The notes beneath the pieces are model-generated. The model was not told the origin of the DNA and made no database searches. It worked only from the letters and a program-made list of their open reading frames with translations. Below, piece by piece: positions 22,111 through 34,087 of a stretch of DNA of 64,000 nt. The number at the start of each line of letters is the position of its first letter. Position 1 is the stretch's first letter. This DNA comes from Chiua virens. Its lineage: Eukaryota > Basidiomycota > Agaricomycetes > Boletales > Boletaceae. The position numbers and the translations under genes are program-made. The stretch covers positions 558,001 through 622,000 of the forward strand of contig JAHNUO010000016.1 of NCBI GenBank assembly GCA_019787685.1. Reading direction: 5' to 3'.

Positions 22111-23300
22111 TTAAGAGGTGCATTCCTGACTGCTACTCGTGTTGTCTGACCAGTGCGCATCGACATCGACAGTGGTCAACGCAGGTGTCGCGGTCCTGCC
22201 ACTGATAGGTGTCGTGAAGTCGTCGTCATCGCTGTCAGATTCGGTGCCATTTGAACCCGATAATCTTCGAAAGTAGCGGTAGACAAGCGTCACAACCACC
22301 AATAAGTTGCAAACGATGACGGAGAAGGCGATCTGGGCGTATCAGTGTTATCGCGTCAGACAGGGGCATCTCACAGACGTTCGAGACGGGTCATACCTCG
22401 ACGTCACTGGCTACGCCAATGAGCGAACTCATCCTCATGATCTGACAAACTGCACGAAATATGGACGCCATGGTGACAATAATGCTTGAAGAAAATATCA
22501 CAATGATCATCCTCCGCTGATTCGCCGGAAGATTCATTTTCCACAGTAGCCGCACAGGCAAGGAGATGAGGAGCGCGTCCGAAACGCAGTCAGCTGTGCG
22601 CATCCTCAATTTCAACAACAGGACGAACAATGAGCGCACTCACTGCATAATTCATATACATACATCGAATGTGGCAGCCAGCGCGCAGGTCTTGTATAAA
22701 AATCTGTCTGTTTGGTCCAGCTTGAATCTAGAGCAAACCACCATATTTTCCATGTCTCGTATGCCACGAATACCGAAGTGAAAAAAGTGGCCAGTACAAT
22801 TACAGTCCAGCGCATACGCTTTGTCGAGTGGACTATGCGGGCCACCGAGAACAGTATGCTCATGCGAACGGCCCTTGAATCGGATACTTTTAGCATTGAA
22901 TGGGCAGAGCAAGCTGTAACATACCATACAATACAGGTAAATCCCAAGGCATACATCCAAAATCCGACGAGTGAAGCCTGCCAATCTGGTCGTCATGTTG
23001 GATACCTGTCAATCTCAGAACAACAAGATCTGGTACCCACCGCCTTTCAAATAGGTCCACTCTGAGGTCAACTGTACAATAGCACAGAGACACGCGATAC
23101 CCGACCATACATCTTCCCACCATAGACGTCGGATTTTCCATCGGAACCACAAGCGAAATAACGACAGTGTCACCCCGATGCCCTCCAGGACACTGGTTGT
23201 AACTATCGATCAGTCAAAAGAGTGAAAAGCCAAGGAGAACGGAACAAATACCTCGCACGGTGAGCATCGTGGACTCGGAAAATTGATATGTGGTACGCAT
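22111..23300 (-). CDS. Seven-TM rhodopsin-like integral membrane protein
   Basis: The start at 23300 (MRTTYQFSESTMLTVR) splices over 23250-23203 to VTTSVLEGIGVTLSLFRLWF, then WWEDVWSGIACLCAIVQL. After an intron near 23035 come GFWMYALGFTCIVWYVTACS, SILFSVARIVHS, then WTVIVLATFFTSVFVAYETW. Further exons give DCVSDALLISLPVRLLWKMN, MIIVIFSSSIIVTMASIFRA, then NLLVVVTLVYRYFRRLSGS and an acidic tail ending at 22111. The SDALLI.LP.RLLWK.NLP..QRR pattern and the layout match fungal rhodopsin-like/PTH11-type membrane proteins. The ligand is unknown and its function cannot be given. Exon borders near 22640 are approximate. Confidence 0.65.
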
Positions 23301-23639
23301 CGTTGCGCCGAAATCGCTGAGTATTCTCAATGAAGTCGAGCCCTGATTTATACCTCAGAATCGACAGGAAAATTATGCCATCATGCTGCAACCCTGAAGA
23401 CTGATCGAAATGCGGAGGCGAGAATCGACAAGTGCAGTCTGGTGCAAGAGGCACGAAGGGTCCAGCCTGGGGCATGTATTCACCAAGGTTCTTGGAATTA
23501 CTTAAATTATCTGTAAGATCGATTTTGACCAGAGTCGCATTCGGATCGAGGGTAATCAGCGAAAGTAGTTTTCTCCGCGTTCGTCTGAGCTTCCTTGGGT
23601 TTCCCTCATTAAGACTTGAATTGCAATGATACGGGGGAT

Positions 23640-25250
23640 AGCCAAGACGTCATGAGGAACCTGTCTCGGATAGTAAGGTCAAGGGTCATCACTACACCGT
23701 TTTCCCATACTGATCTTCATATTTTATTTCCTGTACGCATCACTGGGTGGAACTGCGGATAAAAATGCTGGACAAGCATGAGCTGGGAACGTTTGCATTT
23801 CATCTGACGCATTGCCAATACGGAGGCGTGCGATAGACAAGTAGCGTAAGATGTCAATTAAAGTGTGAGAACCCGGGTGGGATCCGCAACCTTTATCAAG
23901 GGCAAAATGCTGAAAACCTCGCATACAACCCCGAAAAAGACACAGCCGCATCACAGCCGCATCACACGGAACGTGTATCAAACAATTAACCAGCGTCGAG
24001 AGAAACAATTTTTTGGGAACACAACCATTGAATCGGGACTTGCCTTTGGCTGACTACTTGGTGTACAGTCAGACAGGGTGTCTCCCCTGCATCCACTCCG
24101 TAATGTCGGGTTAGGTGTCTGGAAATCAGCACGAGGGAGACTTAAGGTCCCGAATGAGGGATTTTCGGAACGGTCCACTCACTGAAGCTGTGGATGGTGC
24201 TTCTGCGAAGGGAGCAATTGCGTTAGCGACCAAAACAGTTGGGTCGAGACCCAAGGGTCCCCTCCCAAATTCAAATAGTCCCACCGGCGACTTAAGAGTC
24301 ACTCCGATATTAGTTGACCTGCGATAAGTTGCACCACGCATGTGACGATATGCATAATGGCATGTCTCTTCATAACGTAGTCGTCAACGAGAAGCACGTC
24401 AAGAAAAACATACCGGCAATAATAATAATAGCTTGACACGTAATCTCCACGGAAGGGAATGTGAAAGACGAGACAAAATAAGATTGGAGAGGGAATGCAG
24501 AGTGTCAATGATCTGCAAGTTTTCTGTCAAGGCGACGCCGCGACTGTTAGACGGCACGCCACACGACGATAGAAAACGCTGAGTAAACAATAACGACTCA
24601 TGGACGGGGCTCATCCTGCCGTATTTGAAAACGGTGTCCGTCAATGCACCCACTGCACGATAAGTCCATCTCCGAGCTTGATATGACTATCCTTCCGATA
24701 GAAAGATGGTAGAACGTCCTATTCTGGATGTCGTTCCATCTGCGGAAAGAATGTTTCACCATCGGCTTCTTATATGTCTCCCCCTTCCCAAGCAGTCATT
24801 CTCAAGATACAGTTGAGGCACGGGTTGCACTTACATGAATGCGTCCTGGAGGCAGTGTGGGCTGTGAATTTCGGGAGAGTTGCCTGGATCCGAGACGCAT
24901 GATCAAGTCGTAAGACACAAAGTGGCTTACGCGACTTATCATCCCTCCTGAACCGATCTAGACTCTGTGAATAGAAACTTCAAGGACTCACCAATGAGTC
25001 ACCACAGACACCGCCCATCTGCACATGATGCCCCCACCTCCCAACGTTAGAGCATTGGATGATAGAACCATCAAACTCAAAGTGCGTTGAATCTAGCTGG
25101 ATGAAGGGATATGATATTTACACAAACGTGGACGATTATGGAGAGGTGACCATACACGCCGGAGATGAAAAATCGGCATTCCCCGATAAACCTTATCTCA
25201 AAACTGTACAGTTATTCCGCCGCCGCTTACAGATAGCCATACGATCAAGT
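23640..25250. other. Intergenic, no supported gene
   Basis: Several short frames exist on both strands. A minus-strand stretch at about 24660-24300 (WNDIQNRTFYHLSIG..., then ENLQIIDTLHSLSNLILSRL) is somewhat protein-like, but I recognise no family and cannot build a start-to-stop model. Confidence 0.4.
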
Positions 25251-25272
25251 CGAGTTCCCCATCGTCCACAAC

Positions 25273-25636
25273 ATGGGAAAAGGTGCGTCCTCGCAATCGC
25301 AGCACAACCTGCTCAACGACACATACACCACCCCACCTCAGTTCACGGATCTCTTGCGCGTGCCGGCAAGGTCAAGTCGCAAACACCAAAGGTTGAAAAA
25401 CAGGAAAAGAAGAAGTCGCCAAAAGGCCGCGCCAAGAAGCGCATGCTCTACAACCGCAGGTACGCAGTGCACCAAAGCTTGTTGGGCTTTGATGACGTTC
25501 GGTCTGTGTTTTCGTATAGATTCGTGAACGTCACCACACTCCCTGGTGGCAAGCGGAGAATGTACGTCCTCTTTTGATTCTCGCAGGCTCCGTTTCTTGA
25601 TCATCGTCCCTAGGAACTGCCAACCCAGAGAAGTAA
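25273..25636 (+). CDS. RPS30: 40S ribosomal protein eS30
   Basis: Exon 1 at 25273-25282 gives MGK plus a split Val codon. Exon 2 at 25342-25459 gives [20 protein letters not shown] and [17 protein letters not shown]. Exon 3 from 25520 gives [14 protein letters not shown], and exon 4 starts at 25615. This is the full eS30 signature without a ubiquitin-like fusion, as usual in fungi. In the last exon the expected end (T)ANPEK-stop, at 25634-25636, lies +1 to the spliced frame, which otherwise runs on as unrelated sequence. A single inserted base near the last splice junction is the simplest explanation. Confidence 0.9.
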
Positions 25637-25881
25637 ACTGGTTTTGTACATGGCTATATTCATGTCGCCATTCATGGCGGAATAGCCTTGGAGTGAGCGT
25701 GGTCTGGAGGCAGACAGCAGCATCGGCGACTCCCAATTTCCTTGTTTCTTATACATCGCATACTGTCCTACATTTCCCGTCATCGCATTATGCTATGATA
25801 TGCGCCCTGACATGTCCAATCCATGATCCATTCAAAACTCGAGCTCGAGAAGCTATCTAAGATATCTGCAGTGATTCCAAG

Positions 25882-28475
25882 TCAATAGGTTGAACCTATC
25901 TGTGTAAGTAAATCAACCATTATCAGTTCCAGATCGCAGACTGCGACAGCGACCACGTCTCTCATCTCCGCAACAGTCATGTACCCTCACCACCCTCGCG
26001 CCCTGTTGAACAGCACACGCCACAGCTGCAGCCGTCGCCCACCCTCTCTCCTGTGCATTCGTCTTCCGTCCCTTATACGTCCCCTCCTCATCCGGCCTCT
26101 CCAACACCACCCCTAGCACAGACTTCTTGGATGCTCCCACCAACATCGGATACCCCACCAACGCATTCCCAGCCTCATCCGCCGCCGTCACTTTCTCCAA
26201 ATCGCGCATCAACGCCAACTGCCCCTCTACCGGCTTGCTAAACCCAATTCCAGGATCCACGATCACAAGCCATCGACGTACCCCACCCGGACCACGTACG
26301 ACCGCGTCCACCTTGCGACCGAGCTCCGTCCGAATGGCAGAGACGAGCCCGTCATCGTAGTTCTTGTTCGCCCCCGCGTCCCCCCGGGAATGCATCAACA
26401 CCACCGGCACGCCTAGGTCCCTTGCCACACGTCGCATCTTGACGAGGTGTGCCGCAGACGCAGCGTCTGGCGGATAGGCGGGCCCCGTAAACGCGTGCAC
26501 GTCGTTGATGCAGTTGGCACCTGCACGGACGGCTTGTTCGGCGACCTCCCAGCGGAAGGTGTCCACAGAGACAAGTGCTTGGCGGACGGTGTCATCGGCG
26601 TGTGTGCGAATGGCTTGGATAACGGGAACAACACGTCGGATCTCTTCCTCTGTCGAGACGAAGTCGGCCTGAGGACGGGTGGAGTGACCGCCAATGTCGA
26701 TGATATCGGCACCAGAGGTGACCGCGATCGTCGTATAGGCGATGGCAGCAGGAAGCGTGTTGTTTCGAGAACCGTCTGAGAACGAGTCGGGGGTCACGTT
26801 GAGTGTAGCCATCAAGTAGGTCTTGAGACGGCGACGATGTTTAGTGAGATCTGTAGAAGATACCGTCCAGTATTTTGCTGTTGGGGGTGCTTGCATGATA
26901 TCAACCTCGGTGCCGTCCGCAGGGTATTTCGGGAACGGAATCACTTTGAACATAGGGGAGTCGTCTTCTATCCGCTTAGACACCAGTTCATGTAAAAGTG
27001 CGCACAGCGTCTTGTTGCACACGGGGTGTACGAAATCTGGGATCATGCTATTCCATGCCTTAGTTCCGTAGCTTGGGCTCTGTGGCACGACTCACTCATT
27101 CAGGGGACGGAGAACAAATTCGCGTTCGCAGAGTCGCGGGTGTGGAATGACTAGCTCGCCGATCAGGTTGTCCAAGTTCAACTGGCTCTCTGGAGCACGA
27201 CTGTCCAGGATTTGATCATCGTACATGATAATGTCAAGGTCGACGGTTCGAGGTCCGAAACGTACGCCGGGCACTCTCCCGACCACTTTCTCGACTTCTT
27301 TGGCGAAGCGGAGCAAATCTCTTGGTGATAGATTGGTTTCGAGCTAACGGACAGAAATGAATACGGGTACATAGGACAGCGGAAGCGACACACCATGCAA
27401 GCACAGTTAGGCAAACGGAGGCTGGTCCGTCACGTACATGGGTGCAGTCTCGTACATGAAACTCGTATCGACGACCGATACCCGGGCGTTCTCGGGTAGA
27501 TCGCTGAGCAAGGACGTCGGTACTTCGAGGAGACGAAGCGCGGTCTCGATGTTGGCGAATCCTATCGCCGAGATTCGAGCCAAGTGCAAGAGCGACAGAG
27601 TGCATCGACGACGATGCGCTGCTGCTGGCTGCCTCCGTCTCTGGGGCAGATGTGGGCGGTAGGCCGTCAAGAGTGTTATGGAGTGAAAACACCTCGGGAA
27701 AGTCATCTCGTTGCCGAGTTATTTGAATTTGAGAAGCGGCTGCGAGACGCAACGCCTCTGGTTTCGAGAGTTTGACGGTCACCTGTGTCCTGCGGGTCCT
27801 TGGTGTACGTGAGAACGTGACATGCGGCAGCCGAGGTGAGTGCCTCTACGGTCAGATACCGCGATGGAACGAACGTCTAGAGTGAATGCGTACATTAGCG
27901 CGCGACTTGCATGCCATGATACAGCCGGACGTACCTCACGGAATAGACTTTGCGAGGCCGAAAAACGGGAAGTGGTCTTGTGACGTGGGCCGTTGAACGG
28001 TGATATCGAACACGACGGGCTGTTTCTCGATGCGTTCCCGGGGGTTCACACCGATGATGGCGGGAAATGTGAGTCCATCGACGGTAAACTGGTACGGGCC
28101 AACGGATGGTTGATCTCGCCTGCGCGCAGTCTCGAGGGTGAACCGAGGCAACCTATCCCGCAGGCTCACGACGACGCTCATATCGTGTACGTCCGGGTGC
28201 GAGCGAAAGACCGTCTCAAAGGCATTTTCCGCGAGCGCTTCGAGCGACGAATAACTTTTCTGGGGAAGGGTGTCCACGAGCTCTTTGTATATGGTGGCAT
28301 AGTTGATCGAGTAGGTCAGGTTGTCGGAACGCGCTGTGCTTGAGATGTCGTGTGAGATGCTCAAAGACAGTAGGATGGCATGTGGGTTTAGCTCCTTGCT
28401 GTCGACATCCTCGTTGGAAATCGATAGGGTGAGGAGGAGTTCATGGATGTGAATGATGTCCCTCGAGCGAGTCAT
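25882..28475 (-). CDS. FOL1: Trifunctional folate synthesis protein (DHNA-HPPK-DHPS)
   Basis: The start at 28475 gives MTRSRDIIHIHELLL and two dihydroneopterin aldolase domains (second: YQFTVDGLTFPAIIGVNPRE). Next is hydroxymethyl-dihydropterin pyrophosphokinase with VALALGSNLGD, FGPRTVDLDIIMYDD and IPHPRLCEREFVLRPL. Last is dihydropteroate synthase with LNVTPDSFSDG, GADIIDIGGHSTRP, VSVDTFRWEVAEQAV, VVLMHSRGD, VDPGIGFSKP and LVGASKKS. Together these convert dihydroneopterin to dihydropteroate. Conserved segments are separated by +1 frame changes at about 27781 (DPQDT/VTVKLSK), 27560 (GDR/FANIETAL), 27405 (PPFA/NCACM) and 25974 (VRVHD/VAEMRDVV), while all motifs are otherwise preserved. I read these as sequence insertions rather than decay. 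The usual SRK motif of DHPS reads SKK. It lies between eS30 and the WD40 array. Confidence 0.9.
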
Positions 28476-28939
28476 ATGCTGGCGGGAACCTGGGTCTTCG
28501 TGGAAAAAGAAACTCGGGCTCCATCGGGAGTCACACTGCACACCACTACTATGTACTGAAAGTGGAGGCAAAAAGTTCATTTACACTTGATACTTGGATC
28601 CAGAAAGAAAAGTCATGGCAATTGACAACTATCACCGGCGTCGCGCTCAATTACGACCCCGTCCGTCTCTTGGGCAGCATAGTCCTAACTTAATACCTGA
28701 CCCTATCGTTGTCCATCTCCCAGATTGGATCAATCCTCTGCATCGACGCTGCATGGTCGAAGGCAAATCATCCACCCCGGAAACGTGTATGCAACTCTGA
28801 TTCCGCCTGAACTTTGCTGATGCTAATCCATGACCTATGTTTCTCGGTGTAACCTCTAGGGAAGTAAACTCACCGTCCTAAGTACTTGAGGGTCCCTGGT
28901 CGAGGGTCGAGACGCAACACCTGCTTGGGGCTAGTGGGG

Positions 28940-30915
28940 TCATTGTTGCAACGAAATCTGATCAACGATGAAGAAGGGACATACGGGAACCGCTTGGTTT
29001 GGTTGGGCCAAGTCTTGAGGATTACCTGTAAGAGAAGTGTACTGTGTTGCATCCTGACGGGTCGGTGCATTGGCAGGTGTTTTTGCTCGCGACCTCCTTC
29101 CGAGCAAACCCGGGGAATGATACTCCCGTTCTCTTCTGGGAGGTGCCACCCACACACGCTAAAGATGTTGTGAGATACGCATAACATTGATGATTCATCA
29201 ACGAGGAGTCTCACTCGCTTGCGTTGCCCCGTTGCCACGGTCGAAGGCTGGTCGGACTGGTCCCCTCCTAATGGCGAGGATGAGCTTGCTGATGCGACGG
29301 CCTGACTGACTTGGCCTTTCTCAGAGTTTCCTCTCTTAGTCCTGAGCCATCTTGCGAGCCCGAGACGTCCCCTGGATGGGCCAATGGCGTCGGGATGCTC
29401 TTCTTGATGCGTCTCCAAAAGTGAGGTTGCAGGTAAAGCAGATGACTCCTGTGGTATTGAATGGGATGCTTCGGGCGATGGCGTTTCATCTACGCGAGGA
29501 TGGAAAGACAATCCGGGGGACGGCGGCTGCAGAAATGTCAAGATGAGTACGGAAAAGAGTGAAGTAATCACGAACCTCGTCGTAGTCGAAGGCGGGTGCG
29601 GGTGCGCTCGAGGGTATTTCAAGCTACCATGTCATGAGAACCGCTTCGCTAAAAAGAGGGATAAAGCCATGCCTCGAGGAGATCAACGTCGTCTCTGCTG
29701 TGTGGCCCAGAGTCGTGGTGACTAGACACCTAGTGTAACCACGCATGGTGAGAATGCGAAAGAGGTGCTCGCCAAGACGGAAAGGTGAACTCATACCGAA
29801 TTTGAGCCTGTACTCACGTTGCCACCCGAGGCAGAATCCCGCTCGCCATGTTGCTCTCCCTCTGGAGTAGATGTCTGATGGAGTGCGAGTTAACCGGCTT
29901 GCGAGCACCACGTACATATAAGTACTCACCTCAAAAAATGAGTCTAGGAGGATTGTAGTGAGGTTGCGAACGGCAATCTTCCCGTCGCCTCGGCCTGTCA
30001 ACAGGTAGCTACTGTCAGGAGACAGAGCAATTGAATATATCCTGTTATGCTCTGAATCCTTGATGACAGGACCGATCCGAGAGAGGGTTGCGCTGTCGAG
30101 GAAGGAGATGGAACTACCCACATAGGTTGCTATAAATTTCTCATTGCTCGCTAGAGCAAGAGAAATGAGTCTATCGCCGCCTTCTATGACCTGTGATTCT
30201 AGAAGCTGTGTCCCAGTAGACGCATCATAAGACTTGACTTTGTTGTCTTGACAAGGAGCAAAGACTCGTTGCCCATCGCTAGTCCATGCAAGCCATGTGG
30301 AAGAATAACAATAGGCACTTTTCGTGTCGATTGTGACCAGATTGTCGCCTGTGTGGCTATCGAAGATGTTGATTGGGCCTGTCCACACAGAGGTGGCAAT
30401 TCGCTGTCCATCCGGGGAGAAGCAGACGCAGGTAACGATGTTATCGAATTCGAGCGGTCCGACGATTCTTTCGCCCGTCGCAATGTCCCACACACTCGCA
30501 GTGCCAGGGAATGCAGTGCATGTGGCGAGACAAGTCGAGTCGGGCGAGAAATCTACTCGCATGATATTGTTTCCATCCTCCACATCGACCACCTTTTCCC
30601 GGAGCTCCGGGTCCCAAACATTCACCCCGCTCCTTGTTCCATATGCTACCCATTTCCCGTCCCTTGACACTGAAATAGCCCAGACTGTCGCCATTGCCAT
30701 CCACCTGGCCACTTCCAGACCATTTGCAATGTTGATCTGTTGAACCGTGCCATCCCGACTTCCACTGAAAAGGTGCCTCTTGTCAGTGGAGAATGCAATT
30801 GCATATATACAACTAGAGTTCCTGGTCTCAAGCAGTAATACGTCGTCTGACTAGATTGTCAGTATCCTCAAGTCGCTCCTCCGAACTGCTACTCACCAGC
30901 CTTGGTCTGCGACAT
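28940..30915 (-). CDS. WD40-repeat paralogue 2 (best-preserved copy)
   Basis: The ATG at 30915 gives MSQTKA. A 52-bp intron ending TCAG joins it to DDVLLLETRNSSCIYAIAFS and a seven-bladed propeller with LFSGSRDGTVQQ, SVSRDGKWVAYG, DFSPDSTCLATC, VCFSPDGQRIAT, LAWTSDGQRVFAP and IALSPDSSYLLTG. After ILLDSFFE the tail exons are TSTPEGEQHGERDSASGG, then SRDDVDLLE, then EIPSSAPAPAFDYDE, then a Pro/Ser-rich segment with GRLGLARWLRTKRGNSEK and GQRKR. The last exon starts RVWVAPPR and ends at 28940. No internal stop or frameshift is needed, unlike its neighbours. Function unknown; the propeller is presumably an interaction surface and the tail is disordered and basic. Confidence 0.75.
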
Positions 30916-30959
30916 TTCACAGATACTACAGAGCGAAAAGTTCAAAGCGTCAAGGAGGA

Positions 30960-31225
30960 AAGTGTTTCGGTTCACGCTAGCGCCCAGTCGCTCGTTTTCT
31001 TTCATAACGCCATTTCTCCCCGCAGGCGCCTCGTATCTTTGTGGTATCGCAGTCCACACGCAGAACCAATGGGTGTTCCTAGGACCCATCGTATTTGCAT
31101 TGCAGAACTTGGTTTACGACTCAGTGTGCGCTCCCGTGTCAATGTCCGAAAGCGCATACATACATCCCACGACTGTTGCCAGCACTCCAAATGGAGATTT
31201 TTTTTGATGAAATGAACAGCACTGC
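30960..31225. repeat. Duplicated 5' flank of WD40 genes (unit a)
   Basis: Upstream sequence shared with the flanks at 19190-19480, 36120-36430, 39200-39600 and 46890-47170. Shared marks are GGTTCACGC(T/C)AG, TTTCATAA, GCAGGCGCCTCGT and GTGCGC(A/T)C. The duplication unit therefore includes the promoter. Confidence 0.6.
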
Positions 31226-31239
31226 AAAAAAACATAGAT

Positions 31240-32400
31240 TATGTGTTGGACGGATTTGGTGCGGATCTCGGGCCTGGACGGGTCTTGGATGTGCCAATGG
31301 GGTCGGGGTGCCGCTCTAGACACACTTCAAAAGGGGATATCGCTGATATGGTTACCCATGCTGTATAGAATGGGGTTCCTCAAACGATGCTTCATTGACA
31401 CCCGAATGAACAGAAGATCCGGGCGAAGGTGGCCTTGGCAACATCAAAATAGAAACGAAAAGGGCCTGAAAGGTCACGAACCTGGTCATAGTCGAACGCG
31501 GGCGCGCTGGTTGTCAATGGTATTTTGAACTAAAGTAAAATGACACCTCTCAGGGGATGCCTACCAAATTTGGCCTCGGACTCAAACTTGTTTGAGTCGG
31601 AGCATGATTACTTAATCGATGATTTATCGTCGTTCTGCATGTTGTTCGTCTCCCTGCCTCTCCCCATCTGTAGCTGCCTAAAGCAGCGTAACTTATCCTA
31701 CTTGCAAACACGCACATATCTATACACACGCCGGCATAGAAGTCCTGGACTCCGAGGATATTGTTGAGATTACGAAATGAAATCGCAAGATACCCACTGT
31801 TTGAGGAGAGCGCAATCGGGAGTAAGTTGTCATCGCCCTCAATGATGCGACCGGTCTGACAACATGTAGTCATGTCCCAAAGCGAGTTCGAGTTCGAGTT
31901 CCCCGCATAGGCAGCTATAAACTGCCCGTTGGGCGCTAGAGCAATAGATCGCTGATTAACACCATCGTGAATCTGGTACTCGAAAAGCTGCGTTCCAGTG
32001 GTTACTAGTAAATTAAAAGTGGCGAAGCTTTTCAGATCATCGTCGGATCACGCAAACAGAGTGAGTGTGTAACAAGTCGGTGTATTTGATCTGTCGACGC
32101 GAACGAGGTGGCGTACGCAGAAAATAGGTGGACTTCTTTTCTTCTTATACATGGACACTTAATTGAGCACGTTCTTCAAACAAATGTCAACAAGGGATAT
32201 CAGCATACTACATCCCACTCGGCGTGCAGTTTGAACACGTAGCATCAACCGATGTCGAGAAGTCCGGGCTGCTCCACTGTCTCGAACAGTCGCTTACTGT
32301 TTCGTGAACCATTCCGTTTGATGGTCGAGAGAAACCCTTCACTGGTAGCAGTGGTGGCTAGTATGCCATCCCTCGATACTGAAATGGCATTATCGAGGAA
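31240..32400 (-). pseudogene. WD40 paralogue relic in the tandem array
   Basis: Contains collinear pieces of the family. A start-region remnant lies near 32370 (AISVSRDG). The AYAG/GRIIEGDDNLLPIALSSNSG blade lies at about 31930-31790. Tail pieces SAPAFDYDQ and HPDPIGTSKT lie at about 31520-31280. Large parts of the propeller are missing and frames are broken. Confidence 0.7.
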
Positions 32401-32829
32401 TGGCATGTATACACCACTGTACGGCCCATATCTTCATTCCCCTCTTCTTTCCTACCTTTTTACCAAACTTTTTACCACCTGCATTCCGAGGCCATTGAAC
32501 CACAGCTTCCACTAAGTCGCAATATAAATGCGTGCCTTCAGTGCTGACTAATGATTCTTGCCAGTAAACATCAGGAAGATAGGCGTTACTGATCATAAGT
32601 TATACTAGGATGTACGGCGATGAAGTGAAATGTAAATGCAGAAAGGAACACAACAGCACACTATGTAGTTGTAGTTGGAACCTTGGCCCGGACCCTTCCT
32701 TGCTTCCTAAAATCTGCGAAGCGAGACAAATTCGTACATATATGGGTGATGCCAACAAACAAACCTCGTCCGTATCACTTGACCGCCAGTAAATCATCCG
32801 CGTCGGTAGCCAGAATGAAACTTTCACTC

Positions 32830-33570
32830 TCCCTGAACGTGAGTGATTCGAAACCATCGGAACACTTTTAATATAAACTCGACGAAAGTATGTTCACCAT
32901 GACAGGAATGCCTCTGCCCGAGGGTAAAGAGGCCTCGTTTACTGGGAGTGGCTAATGAAAAATCAAGGGTTGACATGATGCAAATATGGTCAGATGAGGA
33001 CGTGAGGACGTACACTGACAGGACCCGCTGATTTAACTTGGCCGAACCTTGAGGATGACTAGCACGAGCAGCATCCTCCGTCCAGGGATCAGGGAGCAGA
33101 CGGCTGCCAGCCGGTCGTTTCTTGTGATTTTTTATCTTGCTTCCTAGGAGGTGCCACCCACACTCGCTAAGGATATTGGGAGTTATGGGGTGCGTTGACG
33201 ATTTATCACAAAGAGCAGGCTCATGCGCTTGCGTTTACCCGGCATCATGGTCGAGCTGATTGGGTTGATTTCACCCTGATCGTGTGGGTAGGCCTATTGG
33301 AGCGACGGGTTCATCAATTTGATCTTTCTCATCCCTCAGGTATTTTGCGAGGCCCAGACAGTTCTTGAGCTGATGGCGTTGGCATGTTGCTCTTGACGCG
33401 CCTCCGGAGGGTATATCATTGATATAGCTGATGATTCGTGTGGTATACTAGGATGGGATTCTCCAAGTGCCAGTGGTAATGCTTCATTGACACCAAGATG
33501 AACGGAAGATATGGGCAAAGGAAGCTTCAGTAACGTCAACCACGGACAGACAAAGGGTGTGACATATCAA
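32830..33570 (-). pseudogene. WD40 paralogue relic, tail only
   Basis: Carries the family's tail exons (ESHPSIPHESSA, PPEARQEQHANAIS, then a VWVAPPRK exon near 33160) without a propeller. It lies between WD40 gene 3 and the relic at 31-32 kb. Confidence 0.65.
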
Positions 33571-34087
33571 GAACCCGGTCATTGGGGCCTGGATTCAGCG
33601 ACCCACGGCCTATGAACCAGAGAACCCTGCCATTCATCACTCAGGCATGAGCATGCCCAACGCTGGGTCGCTGACTCGCAGTAAACTGTTAAATGCATTT
33701 AGTGTATTTGGTGCATATGTATATAACCCGCACGGAATGTTCTTCCAAAGAGGTCAAACACACAGGCATAACAAGACATGCAAGGATATCAATGTGAGGG
33801 ATGCATCATCAGCCCGAGGTCCACTTGGTCATAGCGCAAAACGTAGTCGCATCCACTCGCTGCATCAATCCATCCTGTCTTCGCTACACGGACGGAAGCA
33901 CACTGCCCACGAGGGTACTGAGAATAAGACCCTGAATCTGCCTGGATCTGGCAGATTCTAATCCGTTGTCGTAAGTTTTTCGACAAGAGCTAGAGAGAAG
34001 CATACTCACCATCACAGGAATCTCACTGGTGCGGGCAGGTTGGGATGTCTCCCTCCCCGGTGGTGGTGGCTAGTGGGATGTCAGGCC

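Noticed and set aside
23203..23475. Upstream minus-strand frame before the seven-TM gene
   Set aside because: It is in a different frame from MRTTYQFSEST and has no membrane or family features. It could only be kept as an unsupported extra exon.
25059..25260. Upstream coding extension of eS30
   Set aside because: The open frame is outside the conserved protein. The MGK exon at 25273 with its intron gives the exact family N-terminus.
25976..27071. Several plus-strand open frames across FOL1
   Set aside because: They are mirror frames of the GC-rich DHPS coding strand. The minus strand has all DHPS and HPPK motifs.
25882..28475. FOL1 as a pseudogene
   Set aside because: Four frame offsets would suggest decay, but all are +1, all catalytic motifs are intact, and no nonsense changes are seen. 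Insertion errors fit better.
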